Assembly: GCA_951812645.1 (NCBI GenBank)
Contig: CATOSM010000001.1
Location: forward strand, 1-63,559
From: an uncultured Candidatus Nitrosopumilus sp.
GTDB lineage: Archaea; Thermoproteota; Nitrososphaeria; Nitrososphaerales; Nitrosopumilaceae
Reading direction: 5' to 3'
DNA: 63,559 nt
The notes under the pieces are model-generated. The model ran no database searches and was not told the origin of the DNA. It saw nothing but the letters and a program-made list of their open reading frames with translations. Both the position numbers and the translations under genes were made by a program. Shown piece by piece: positions 43,682-51,826 of the stretch; the stretch's first letter is position 1; every line of letters begins with the position of its first letter.

Positions 43682-44710
43682 ATGAAAACTGCATCTGTTA
43701 AAGAACCTTCTATAATTTCTGTAGATGAAACTCAAAAACCTGAATTATCCTCTGGCGATATTCTGGTTCAAATGCAAGCCTGTGGAATTTGCGGTTCTGA
43801 TTTAGAAAAAGTTTTTGGACAATATGGACAACCTTCAATGCGTTTAGGACATGAACCATCTGGTATCATATTGGAGGTTGGCTCTGATGTAGCTGCATTC
43901 AAAAAAGGAGATAGGGTATTTACTCATCATCATGTTCCGTGCCATGATTGTCATTTTTGTAATCATGGAAATGAGACAATGTGTAAAAAATATTATGAAA
44001 CAAATCTTTCCCCCTGTGGATTGTCTGAAGAATATGTTGTTCCTGCTTGGAACGTATCCCATGGTGGAGTTTTAAAAATCTCTGATTCCCTAAGTTATGA
44101 AGAGGCTGCAATGATTGAACCATTGGCATGTTGTGTTAGAGCATGGGCTAAACTTTCATATCATGAAGGTGATTCTACTGCCATTTTTGGTGTTGGTCCG
44201 ACTGGCATGATGCATGTGATGTTAGCTCAGGCAAAAAAATTCTCAAAGATATTCTGTTTTGACGTAAATGATTTTAGATTAGATTTTGCAAAAAAATTCA
44301 ACGTTACTGATTCTATTTCTTCTATGGATGAAGATCGAAAACAAAAGATACTGGATAATACTAATGGACAGGGAGTTGATGTTGCAATTGTTGCTACAAG
44401 TAGTCTCAAAGCTATAGACGACGCAATAGATATGACTAGAAAAGGGGGAACTGTAATGATGTTTGGCGTTCCTTCCAAGGGTGCAAAATTGGATTTGGAT
44501 ATGAGTAAAATCTACTCAAAAGAAATTACTTTGGTTACAAGTTATGCTGCATCTGATTCAGATACTGAAGAAGCCCTTGATTTGATTGAATCCTCTCAAA
44601 TTGATGTTAAACAATTAATCACTCATACCTATGCCATTTCTGATTCTCAAAAAGCATTTGATCAAGCGCGTACTGGTGAAAATGCTATGAAAATAATTAT
44701 TACAAAATAA
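43682..44710 (+). CDS. Zinc-dependent alcohol/threonine-dehydrogenase-like enzyme
   Basis: A 342-residue medium-chain dehydrogenase/reductase. The catalytic zinc site is seen as CGICGSDLEK near residue 37 and LGHEPSGI near 57, and a structural zinc site as CHDCHFCNHGNETMC near 90-104. The NAD(P) fold begins with FGVGPTGMMHVMLAQ near 170. The closest relatives act on polyols or threonine; the substrate is unknown here. It is 31 bases downstream of the atpF-type gene and 45 bases upstream of the aldolase-like gene, so the three may be transcribed together, but own promoter boxes are also possible. Confidence 0.88.
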   Translation: MKTASVKEPSIISVDETQKPELSSGDILVQMQACGICGSDLEKVFGQYGQPSMRLGHEPSGIILEVGSDVAAFKKGDRVFTHHHVPCHDCHFCNHGNETMCKKYYETNLSPCGLSEEYVVPAWNVSHGGVLKISDSLSYEEAAMIEPLACCVRAWAKLSYHEGDSTAIFGVGPTGMMHVMLAQAKKFSKIFCFDVNDFRLDFAKKFNVTDSISSMDEDRKQKILDNTNGQGVDVAIVATSSLKAIDDAIDMTRKGGTVMMFGVPSKGAKLDLDMSKIYSKEITLVTSYAASDSDTEEALDLIESSQIDVKQLITHTYAISDSQKAFDQARTGENAMKIIITK

Positions 44711-44755
44711 GAAAGGCTTAAGAAGGGATTTTTCTTCCTTCAAATTTGTAGAGGT

Positions 44756-45784
44756 ATGGATTGGGGATTAAAAAATAGAATTTCTCGCATCATCAAGCCA
44801 AACAACAATCGTGCATTGATGTTAGCTGTAGATCATGGATATTTCCTTGGTCCTACTGAAAAACTTGAAAATCCAAAAAAAGTGATTGCTCCTCTATTGA
44901 AGCATTGTGATTCTTTGATGCTTACAAGAGGTGTTCAACGAACATCTGTTTCTGCAACTGTCGATACCCCTATGGTCCTTAGAGTTTCTGGCGGTTCTAG
45001 TATTATTGGTGATGATTTATCTCAAGAAGACATTACTGTATCTGTTGAGGAGGCACTTAGACTAAATGCAAGCTGTCTTGCAATGTCTATCTTTGTTGGC
45101 TCAAAATATGAATATCAAACTATTGTAAATCTGGGAAAATTAGTTAATGAGGCTGAAAAGTACGGTTTACCTGTGTTAGCAGTAACTGCTGTTGGAAAAG
45201 AACTTGGTAAAGATGCTCGTTATCTTTCATTGGCATGTCGTATTGCTGCTGAGCAAGGCGCTCATATTGTGAAAACTTACTATTGTGATAATTTTGAAAA
45301 AGTAGTTCAATCATGCCCTGTTCCAATTATTGTTGCAGGTGGAAAGAAAATTCCTGAACGTGATGCATTACAATTGACGTATAATGCAATCAAAGCTGGT
45401 GCAGTAGGTCTTGATATGGGTCGAAATATCTGGCAATCTGAACATCCTGTATCTATGATAAAAGCTGCTAGAGCAATCATACATGGAAATCTAAATGCTG
45501 ATCAAGCTTTCAAATTATACAAAAAATTAGTTAGCGAAGAACCTAAAAGAAAACAAAAATCTTCTAAAAAGAAATCAAACCAGCCAGCAAACAATCCTGA
45601 TCAAAAGAAATCAAACCAGCCAGCAAACAATCCTGATCAAAAGAAATCAAACCAGCCAGCAAACAATCCTGATCAAAAGAAATCAAACCAGCCAGCAAAC
45701 AATCCTGATCAAAAGAAATCAAACCAGCCAGCAAACAATCCTGATCAAAAGAAATCAAACCAGCCAAGTCCTTCTAAAAAATAA
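44756..45784 (+). CDS. DhnA-type class I aldolase with repeat tail
   Basis: About 270 residues of a DhnA/LsrF-type class I aldolase, then a tail of roughly 70 residues. Core motifs: MLAVDHGYFLGP near residue 22, LTRGVQRTSVSATVDTPMVLRVSGG near 56-80, and the Schiff-base Lys in GAHIVKTYYCD near 180, with VAGGKKIPERDAL near 197. Enzymes of this group make aminodeoxyheptulosonate for aromatic amino acids in archaea or act in LsrF-type reactions. The tail consists of five perfect copies of KKSNQPANNPDQ and a partial sixth, ending in SPSKK; it is basic, polar and probably disordered. It is unlikely to take part in catalysis. Confidence 0.85.
   Translation: MDWGLKNRISRIIKPNNNRALMLAVDHGYFLGPTEKLENPKKVIAPLLKHCDSLMLTRGVQRTSVSATVDTPMVLRVSGGSSIIGDDLSQEDITVSVEEALRLNASCLAMSIFVGSKYEYQTIVNLGKLVNEAEKYGLPVLAVTAVGKELGKDARYLSLACRIAAEQGAHIVKTYYCDNFEKVVQSCPVPIIVAGGKKIPERDALQLTYNAIKAGAVGLDMGRNIWQSEHPVSMIKAARAIIHGNLNADQAFKLYKKLVSEEPKRKQKSSKKKSNQPANNPDQKKSNQPANNPDQKKSNQPANNPDQKKSNQPANNPDQKKSNQPANNPDQKKSNQPSPSKK
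45569..45766 (+). repeat. 36-base tandem repeat, five full copies and a half
   Basis: Five identical 36-base units run from 45569 to 45748, followed by an 18-base partial unit. They encode KKSNQPANNPDQ at the end of the aldolase. The perfect identity of the copies, including third codon positions, shows recent expansion. There are no spacers, so this is not a CRISPR array. The copy number is uncertain if the assembly collapsed or expanded the array. Confidence 0.92.
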
Positions 45785-45787
45785 ACA

Positions 45788-46192
45788 TCATCCATCAATT
45801 TTTGATAGGTGAATGTGTGCAATTTTCCACGTTGGCTGTTTAACCAAAACAAATGTTGCACGTCCTGTCATCACCATGTGTTCTCCTGTGAATGCTTTGT
45901 TATCTACTAGCATTCCTTTTTGAATTAATTCTAATGCAACAACTGCAGCATCTCCAAATATGCTAATTTTTGGATTCTTAATTTCATATGTGTAATCTGA
46001 TATGCTTACAAACCTCAATTCTTCTAATTCTATCGTTGTTTGGTAATCTTTCAAATCATATGGTGACAAATCACTAAAACTAGAGAATTTTGGATCGTTA
46101 AGATGAATTTCTTTGAGTGTTTCTAAATTCTTAGTAACTCCTGCTTGAAACAACGCTTCTATGACATTGATTATTTCTTCATTATCACTCAA
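45788..46192 (-). CDS. SnoaL/NTF2-like protein
   Basis: A 134-residue NTF2-like alpha/beta cone fold: EEIINVIEALFQAGVTKNLE, LKEIHLNDPKFSSFSDLSPY near residues 25-45, then strands YEIKNPKISIFGDAAVVALE, TGRATFVLVKQPTWKIAHIH. DUF4440/SnoaL-type members may be hydrolases, isomerases or binding proteins; the active-site residues cannot be assigned here. The gene ends close to the aldolase on the opposite strand (three bases). Confidence 0.75.
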   Translation of the reverse strand: MSDNEEIINVIEALFQAGVTKNLETLKEIHLNDPKFSSFSDLSPYDLKDYQTTIELEELRFVSISDYTYEIKNPKISIFGDAAVVALELIQKGMLVDNKAFTGEHMVMTGRATFVLVKQPTWKIAHIHLSKIDG

Positions 46193-46255
46193 AATGCTCT
46201 ACTTCAAATGAAAAAATATCAGTTTAAGTCTTCTGTATTTTTGGGGCTAGGCTCC

Positions 46256-46305
46256 GATTATTTTTCTGAGAATCTTTATTAGTTATAGTCTGATTATTTT
46301 TCTGA
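46256..46305 (+). repeat. Direct 14-base repeat upstream of ilv leader
   Basis: GATTATTTTTCTGA occurs at 46256-46269 and 46292-46305, 36 bases apart, just before the possible leader ORF. The pair could be duplicated promoter or regulator-binding sites for the ilv operon, or a chance of the A/T-rich sequence; the identity over 14 bases makes chance less attractive. Confidence 0.5.
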
Positions 46306-46310
46306 TTTCA

Positions 46311-46370
46311 ATGAGTACGGAATTTACAGGAACATTTGGCAAAGTTGTGCCAGTGATAATTCTGCTGTAA
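46311..46370 (+). CDS. Possible Val/Ile/Leu-rich leader peptide of the ilv operon
   Basis: ATG 46311 opens a 19-codon frame (MSTEFTGTFGKVVPVIILL) ending in TAA. Its second half holds three Val, two Ile and two Leu among nine residues, the amino acids made by the operon that follows. A TATA-like TTTATTAG lies near 46275. The ORF ends 46 bases before the ilvB ATG at 46417. The layout resembles bacterial leader peptides for branched-chain operons, but no clear terminator or antiterminator hairpin was seen, and ilvB has a TATA-like CTTAAAATTA in front of it, so ilvB may be transcribed on its own. A chance frame is possible. Confidence 0.35.
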   Translation: MSTEFTGTFGKVVPVIILL

Positions 46371-46416
46371 AGGGTGCCAATTATTCTACTAGCTTAAAAT
46401 TATGGGGAGAAATTTG

Positions 46417-48114
46417 ATGAATAAAATGGAAAATATGACTGGAGCAAAGGCCTTGATGACGGCCATGGAAAAAGAAGGCGTCAAACAAGTATTTGGCTTG
46501 CCTGGTGGTGCAAACCTCCCAATGTATGATGAGTTTAATCGATGTGACATACGGCACATCTTGGTAAGACACGAACAATCCGCAGCTCATATGGCTGATG
46601 GTTTTGGTAGAGTAAGCAGAAAACCTGGAGTTTGTTTTGCAACTTCCGGTCCGGGTGCTACTAACATCTTAACTGGAATTGCAACTGCCCAAGCTGATTC
46701 TGCACCAATGGTTGCAGTAACTGGCCAAGTATCTGTAAACATGATTGGCAAAGATGCCTTTCAAGAAAGTGATATCATTGGTATGGCAAACCCTGCTGTA
46801 AAATATGCATTTCAACCCCGTGCAGCTAGCGAAGTTCCTGAAGTTGTAAAGAAAGGGTTTTTCATTGCTGAAACTGGAAGACCTGGGCCTGTTTTAATTG
46901 ATGTTCCAAAAGACGTACAAACAAATGAAGAACCAATGAATTTTCCAGACGAATTTAAAATTCAAGGATATCATCCATGGGCTGATCCTGATATTGTTAA
47001 TGTTGAAAGAGCAATCGACATGCTACTTCATGCAGAAAAACCTGTCATCTTAGCTGGTGGTGGTGTAATTATTTCATCTGCATTTGCTGAATTACAATCT
47101 ATTGCAGAAGCACTTATGCTTCCTGTTGTTACAACTTTCAAAGGCAAGGGTGCATTTCCTGAAACCCATCCTTTGTCATTAGGTCCAATAGGTATGCATG
47201 GACATGCAGAGGCCAACAAAATGATGGCAGAAGCTGACTGCGTATTGGCTATTGGAACCCGATTTTCTGACAGATCTGTTGGGACTTTTGAGGCTTTTGA
47301 AAAACGATTAAAGATTATTCATATGGACGTTGATCCTGCAGAAATTGGTAAAAATCAAAATGCGCAAATTGCAGTAGTTGGTGATGTAAAAGTGAATCTT
47401 AGAGTTATGGTAAAGATACTTTTACAAAAAGCAATTAAAAAAACAGAAGAAACTCCTTGGTTCAAGCATGTCCAAGAAACTAAAACCTATTGGAAAGAAA
47501 ATTTAAAACTTCATCCAGGTGAAATGGGTGCCGCTAAACTTTTACGTAAATTACGCGAACTATTGCCAAAAGAATCTATTATCACTACTGAAGTGGGTCA
47601 GCATCAAATGTGGGCTTCATTATTTTATGATGTAATACAACCTGGCACTTTTTTTAGTTCTACAGGACTCGGTACTATGGGTTGGGGATTCCCAGCTGCA
47701 ATTGGTGCTAAAGTTGCAAAACCTAACGTGCCTGTTGTAGATATTGCAGGCGATGGTAGTTTTAGCATGACTGAAAATTCTCTTGCAACTGCAGTGTTGG
47801 AAGATATTCCTGTAATTGTATTTCTTTTGAACAATTCTTCATTGGGAATGGTAGCTCAATGGCAAAGAACTTTCTATGATAGAAGAATGACCGGTGTTGA
47901 ACAACACAGTTGTCCTGATTATGTTAAATTAGCAGAGTCTTATGGCGCTCAAGGAATCAGGGCACAATCAATGGATGATCTTGATAAAGCAATCAAAGAT
48001 GCATTGAGCAGTGATGTCGCAACTGTAATTGACATTCCCATTGATCCTGAAGAAGACGTGTTACCATTTGTAGCTCCTGGAACTTCGTTATCGGATATGA
48101 TTTTACCTTCTTAG
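46417..48114 (+). CDS. ilvB: Acetolactate synthase large subunit
   Basis: A 565-residue thiamine-diphosphate enzyme that condenses two pyruvates (valine/leucine path) or pyruvate and 2-oxobutyrate (isoleucine path). The N-terminal part has FGLPGGANLPMYDEF and ILVRHEQSAAHMADGFGR with the catalytic Glu, the middle has the FAD-like domain (DCVLAIGTRFSD), and the C-terminal part has the ThDP/Mg site GDGSFSMTENSLATAV with LLNNSSLGMVAQWQ. Met 46417 is favoured over 46402 and 46426; a TATA-like CTTAAAATTA lies about 25 bases before it. First gene of ilvB-ilvN-leuA-leuB. Confidence 0.95.
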   Translation: MNKMENMTGAKALMTAMEKEGVKQVFGLPGGANLPMYDEFNRCDIRHILVRHEQSAAHMADGFGRVSRKPGVCFATSGPGATNILTGIATAQADSAPMVAVTGQVSVNMIGKDAFQESDIIGMANPAVKYAFQPRAASEVPEVVKKGFFIAETGRPGPVLIDVPKDVQTNEEPMNFPDEFKIQGYHPWADPDIVNVERAIDMLLHAEKPVILAGGGVIISSAFAELQSIAEALMLPVVTTFKGKGAFPETHPLSLGPIGMHGHAEANKMMAEADCVLAIGTRFSDRSVGTFEAFEKRLKIIHMDVDPAEIGKNQNAQIAVVGDVKVNLRVMVKILLQKAIKKTEETPWFKHVQETKTYWKENLKLHPGEMGAAKLLRKLRELLPKESIITTEVGQHQMWASLFYDVIQPGTFFSSTGLGTMGWGFPAAIGAKVAKPNVPVVDIAGDGSFSMTENSLATAVLEDIPVIVFLLNNSSLGMVAQWQRTFYDRRMTGVEQHSCPDYVKLAESYGAQGIRAQSMDDLDKAIKDALSSDVATVIDIPIDPEEDVLPFVAPGTSLSDMILPS

Positions 48115-48120
48115 TGATTG

Positions 48121-48606
48121 ATGATGTGGGCAATTCTTTCTATTTTGGTTGAAAATAAACCTGGGATCTTATTCAAGGTTACTCATCTTTTCAGAGCTAG
48201 GAATTTCAATATTGATAGCATTTCAGTAGGAATTACTGAAAATCCTGAATACTCTAAAATGACTATCACTACATATGGCGATGAAAAGCAAATTGATCAA
48301 GTTGTAAAACAACTCGATAAGATGATCGACACTGTAAAAGTTGAGCGCTTAGATGAGCACAAAACCGTATTTCGAGAACTTAGTATTTTTAAGATAAAAC
48401 TACGTAATGCTAATGATAGCATGGAGATTAACAGATTGGCAAATGCATATGACGGTAAAGTCCATGATGTAAAAAAAGACTCGATCATGGTGGAATTGAC
48501 TGCAACCCCTGATCAAATCAAAGCATTTGAAGAATTGGCAAAGCCGTTTGAAATCCTTGATGTTGCAAGAACTGGGGTAGCTGGATTACAACGAAGTGGT
48601 GTATGA
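48121..48606 (+). CDS. ilvN: Acetolactate synthase regulatory small subunit
   Basis: About 161 residues of an ACT-domain regulatory subunit that gives valine feedback control: SILVENKPGILFKVTHLFRARNFNID at the N-terminus and a second half with IKLRNANDSMEINRLANAYDG. TTG 48118, ATG 48121 and ATG 48124 are possible starts; ATG 48121 is taken. The stop overlaps the next gene by four bases. Confidence 0.93.
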   Translation: MMWAILSILVENKPGILFKVTHLFRARNFNIDSISVGITENPEYSKMTITTYGDEKQIDQVVKQLDKMIDTVKVERLDEHKTVFRELSIFKIKLRNANDSMEINRLANAYDGKVHDVKKDSIMVELTATPDQIKAFEELAKPFEILDVARTGVAGLQRSGV

Positions 48607-50123
48607 TGGTAAATGTTAGAATTTTTGATACAACATTAAGGGATGGCGAACAAACACTCGGCGTATCTTTATCTCCTGATCAAAAACTAGCAATTGCAAA
48701 AAAACTCGATGAATTAGGCGTTGATGCCATTGAAGCAGGTTTTCCTGTAATTTCTGAAGGTGAAATGGAAGCAGTTAAGATGATAACCTCTGCTGGTTTG
48801 TCTTCTGAAATTTGTGGATTAACTAGAACCATCAAAAAAGACATTGATGTAGCCGTTGATACGGGATTAAATTATGTTCATACCTTTATTGCAACCTCTG
48901 ATATTCATTTGGAACACAAATTACATATGACTAGAGAACAAGCGCTTGAAAAAGCAATTGAGGCCGTAGAGTATGGAAAGTCGCGTGGGTTGCAAGTTGA
49001 ATTTTCAGCCGAGGATGCTTCTAGAACTGATAGAGAGTTTTTGAAAAAGGTTTTTGGCGATGTTGCAAAAGCAGGTGCTGACAGAGTAAACATTCCTGAC
49101 ACTGTTGGATATTCGACTCCTGAATATTTGGCCGAAATTACTAGAGATGCCATTGAAGCTACAAAATTACCTGTCAGCGTACATTGCCACAATGATTTTG
49201 GATTAGCTGTTGCAAATGCACTTGCCGGTATTCATGCAGGAGCTGCATGTGCACATGTGACGATTAATGGAATTGGTGAGCGAGCTGGAAACGCTTCATT
49301 GGAAGAACTCTCAATGGCGTTGAAATGTTTACCTTATGAACAAAAATATGAAACTAATATCAAATCTGAATTAATTTATGATGTATCTAGGTTTATCTCA
49401 AAAACTGCTGGAATAATCGTTCAGCCAAACAAAGCAATTGTTGGCGCAAATGCATTTGGACATGAATCTGGCATTCACACTCATGGTGTATTGAACAATC
49501 CTCTCACTTACGAACCAATTAGTCCTGAATTGGTTGGACGCAAAAGATGGCTTAAGGTTGGAAAGCATGCAGGAGTTCATGGTATGAATGCAATGTTGGA
49601 AGAATATGGTCTAAAACCAACTGAAGAACAAGCAAAACAAATCTTAGAAAAAGTAAAACTTCTTGGTGATCAAGGAAAACAAATTACCGATGTGGAATTG
49701 CTGTCTATGGCAAGCGAAGTCTTGGGAGAAAAAGATCTCAAAAGAATTGTTCAACTATCTGGATTTTCTGTATCTACTGGAATTGGAACCATGCCGTACG
49801 CATTTGTAAAATTAAATATTGATGGTCAGGATCATATCGGAACTGACTATGGTGTTGGCCCTGTTGATGCTGCATTAAATGCCATTCAAAAAATTACCGG
49901 AAAGATTTCTGAGATCAGAATCAAAGACTATGGATTGGCATCCATCTCTGGTGGTTCTGGTGCATTATGTGATGTTACTGTGAAGGTTGAAGATCCTCAG
50001 GGAAACAAAGTCTCTGCAAAATCTGTAGGCGAAGACATTGTAACTACTTCGGTAAAGGCCGTAATTGACGCAATTAATAGAATCATGCTCAAAAAAATGC
50101 TAAATGAAAAACAGGCTAACTAA
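48603..50123 (+). CDS. leuA: 2-isopropylmalate synthase / citramalate synthase family
   Basis: A 506-residue HMGL-type Claisen condensing enzyme. The TIM-barrel signature is FDTTLRDGEQTLGVSLS near the N-terminus, and VSVHCHNDFGLAVANALAGIHAG near 195 with the His-x-His metal ligands, GIGERAGNASLEEL and GHESGIHTHGVL follow. A C-terminal regulatory LeuA domain is present (KITGKISEIRIKDYG and GGSGALCDVTVKVED). This family holds both isopropylmalate and citramalate synthases, and the sequence alone does not decide between leucine and isoleucine roles. It overlaps ilvN by four bases. Confidence 0.9.
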   Translation: MMVNVRIFDTTLRDGEQTLGVSLSPDQKLAIAKKLDELGVDAIEAGFPVISEGEMEAVKMITSAGLSSEICGLTRTIKKDIDVAVDTGLNYVHTFIATSDIHLEHKLHMTREQALEKAIEAVEYGKSRGLQVEFSAEDASRTDREFLKKVFGDVAKAGADRVNIPDTVGYSTPEYLAEITRDAIEATKLPVSVHCHNDFGLAVANALAGIHAGAACAHVTINGIGERAGNASLEELSMALKCLPYEQKYETNIKSELIYDVSRFISKTAGIIVQPNKAIVGANAFGHESGIHTHGVLNNPLTYEPISPELVGRKRWLKVGKHAGVHGMNAMLEEYGLKPTEEQAKQILEKVKLLGDQGKQITDVELLSMASEVLGEKDLKRIVQLSGFSVSTGIGTMPYAFVKLNIDGQDHIGTDYGVGPVDAALNAIQKITGKISEIRIKDYGLASISGGSGALCDVTVKVEDPQGNKVSAKSVGEDIVTTSVKAVIDAINRIMLKKMLNEKQAN

Positions 50124-50155
50124 ATCCTAAAATTCCCTTGTTACGACGTGATTTT

Positions 50156-51169
50156 ATGTACAAACTTTCGTTAATTACTGGTGACGGCATTGGTCCTGAA
50201 TTATCAGAATCTGCAATTTCTGTGTTAAATACCATTCATGATAAACTTGATTTGAAATTTGATATTACAAAACTATCTGCTGGTGATAAAGCATTATCTG
50301 AGACTGGTAAATCTCTCCCTGATGAAACTGTGGATGCGATAAAACGATCTGATGCATGTATGAAAGCCCCTGTTGGTGAAAGCGCAGCTGACGTAATTGT
50401 TGTTTTAAGACGTATGCTTGATCTGTATGCAAACATCAGACCTGCAAAATCCTATCCCCACATGCCTGCACTGCGTGATGATATTGACATGGTGATAGTT
50501 AGAGAAAACACTGAAGATCTATACGCTGGTAAAGAATTCAGTTTAGGCGATTCTGCAGTTGCATTACGAATAATTTCTGAATCTGCGTCTAAAAGAATTG
50601 CAAAATATGCATTCGAATCTGCCACACAACGTGACTCTATGAAAAAAGTGACATGCGTCCATAAATCAAACGTGATGCGAGTTACAGATGGTTTGTTTGC
50701 AAAAGCCTGCACTGAAGTTTCTAAAGATTATCCTGATGTCAGATTTGAGCAAATGTATGTTGATGCATGCGCTATGAATCTAATTCGGCAGCCTGAACAG
50801 TTTGATGTCGTTGTGACAACAAATCTGTTTGGAGATATCTTATCTGATGAGTCCTCCCAAGTAGTCGGAGGTTTAGGAATGGCGCCAGCTGCAAACATTG
50901 GAGATAATTTTGCACTCTTTGAACCCGTTCATGGTGCAGCATTTGATATTGCAGGAAAAGATATTGCAAACCCTTCATCATTTTTACTTTCTATCAAATT
51001 AATGCTTGATTGGTTAGGAAACAAGCATAATGATTCCAAATGTCTTGAAGTTGGAGCAAAACTTGAATCCGCCATATTTGATTTAGTGAAAACAGGTGTG
51101 AAGACTAGAGATATTGGTGGAGATAACAGTACTTCAGAATTTACTAAACAAATCACTGATAATCTCTAA
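50156..51169 (+). CDS. leuB: Isopropylmalate/isocitrate dehydrogenase family
   Basis: About 337 residues of the beta-decarboxylating dehydrogenase family. Motifs: LITGDGIGPELSESAISVLN at the start, the substrate loop VVLRRMLDLYANIRPAKSYP with Arg residues, MVIVRENTEDLYAGKEF, and the metal site NLFGDILSDESSQVVGGLGMAP. The presence of RENTEDLYAG and no Ser in the usual isocitrate place leaves the substrate open between isopropylmalate and isocitrate; its place at the end of the ilv/leu operon points to isopropylmalate. The frame is open from 50138, but ATG 50156 begins MYKLSLITGDGIGP. Confidence 0.86.
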   Translation: MYKLSLITGDGIGPELSESAISVLNTIHDKLDLKFDITKLSAGDKALSETGKSLPDETVDAIKRSDACMKAPVGESAADVIVVLRRMLDLYANIRPAKSYPHMPALRDDIDMVIVRENTEDLYAGKEFSLGDSAVALRIISESASKRIAKYAFESATQRDSMKKVTCVHKSNVMRVTDGLFAKACTEVSKDYPDVRFEQMYVDACAMNLIRQPEQFDVVVTTNLFGDILSDESSQVVGGLGMAPAANIGDNFALFEPVHGAAFDIAGKDIANPSSFLLSIKLMLDWLGNKHNDSKCLEVGAKLESAIFDLVKTGVKTRDIGGDNSTSEFTKQITDNL

Positions 51170-51210
51170 AATCACCAATTTTTATTAATTAGTTTTTTTA
51201 TTTGTTACAT

Positions 51211-51342
51211 ATGGCTGATTGCTGTATTTGTAAAGCTGTTCCGGGCACTTTGAAAATCACTGATGGCAATCCTAAATACAAAGGAAAACCTATTTGCAAA
51301 GAATGTGCTGGATATCGTAAATTACTTAAAGAAACTAAGTAA
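51211..51342 (+). CDS. 43-residue zinc-ribbon microprotein
   Basis: ATG 51211 opens a 43-codon frame. The product starts MADCCICKAVPGTLKITDG, has YKGKPICKECAGYRKL at its end, and forms a C-x2-C ... C-x2-C zinc ribbon with a basic Lys-rich tail. A T-rich TATA-like stretch lies 15-30 bases upstream. It was missed by length-limited gene finding. It overlaps the convergent gene end by eight bases. Confidence 0.65.
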   Translation: MADCCICKAVPGTLKITDGNPKYKGKPICKECAGYRKLLKETK

Positions 51343-51589
51343 TGTCTTCTGACTTTGTTTTATTTTTTGCGGCCCATTCTTCATACATCTTAATCAATTC
51401 ATCTACATCCTTGCCTTCCTCTGAATATGTTACAATAACTCCGAACGTTCCTTTTTTGTCATGACCTCTTGCAAAGTATCCCCAAAACGAGTCTGGTAAT
51501 TTTCCAAAACTATCTGAATCATGCGATACCCCAATCAAGTTATTCCCAATTACTTCTGCAACCTTCTTTGCGTCTTCTTGCTCAATCAT
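51335..51589 (-). CDS. 84-residue unknown protein of the aspS operon
   Basis: A small alpha/beta protein beginning MIEQEDAKKVAEVIGNNLIG, with FGKLPDSFWGYFARGHDKKG, FGVIVTYSEEGKDVDELIKM and a helical end (YEEWAAKNKTK). No family recognised. It overlaps the zinc-ribbon gene upstream by four bases (ATGA), so it is the third gene of the aspS transcript. Confidence 0.6.
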   Translation of the reverse strand: MIEQEDAKKVAEVIGNNLIGVSHDSDSFGKLPDSFWGYFARGHDKKGTFGVIVTYSEEGKDVDELIKMYEEWAAKNKTKSEDIT

Positions 51590-51816
51590 GTCTGATTGAC
51601 GCCTTTTCGTCTTTTTAACTTCTCTCCGTTTAATAGGGTATCATCCTCAAGGCCTTGCAATTTTTTATTCATTTCTTCTTCTGTTAATTCTCTGATGATG
51701 ACGTCTTCCCCATCTGCAAAGTTTTCACATTTCTCACATAGCCATAGTGGAGCTTTGTCCTTTTGTTGTACTATGGGAAATCTTCTTTCATTGCATTGTT
51801 TACAGAATAATGTCAT
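51586..51816 (-). CDS. Zinc-ribbon protein downstream of aspS
   Basis: About 76 residues with C-x2-C (LFCKQCNERRFPI) and a second C-x2-C (WLCEKCENFADG) forming a zinc ribbon, then an acidic and finally basic helix (LTEEEMNKKLQGLEDDTLLN). Start ATG 51816 lies 10 bases after the aspS stop, and the frame upstream of that Met belongs to aspS shadow reading. Sits in a run of aspS and a downstream unknown gene, so likely part of the same transcript. Role unknown, possibly in transcription or translation. Confidence 0.7.
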   Translation of the reverse strand: MTLFCKQCNERRFPIVQQKDKAPLWLCEKCENFADGEDVIIRELTEEEMNKKLQGLEDDTLLNGEKLKRRKGVNQT

Positions 51817-51826
51817 CTTTTCACTC

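Noticed and set aside
45569..45766. CRISPR-like repeat array
   Set aside because: The units follow each other without spacers and are in frame in a protein gene.
45564..45767. Minus-strand frame of 67 codons made of repeated AGLISFDQDCLL
   Set aside because: It is the antisense reading of the 36-base repeat in the aldolase tail, open only because the unit length is a multiple of three.
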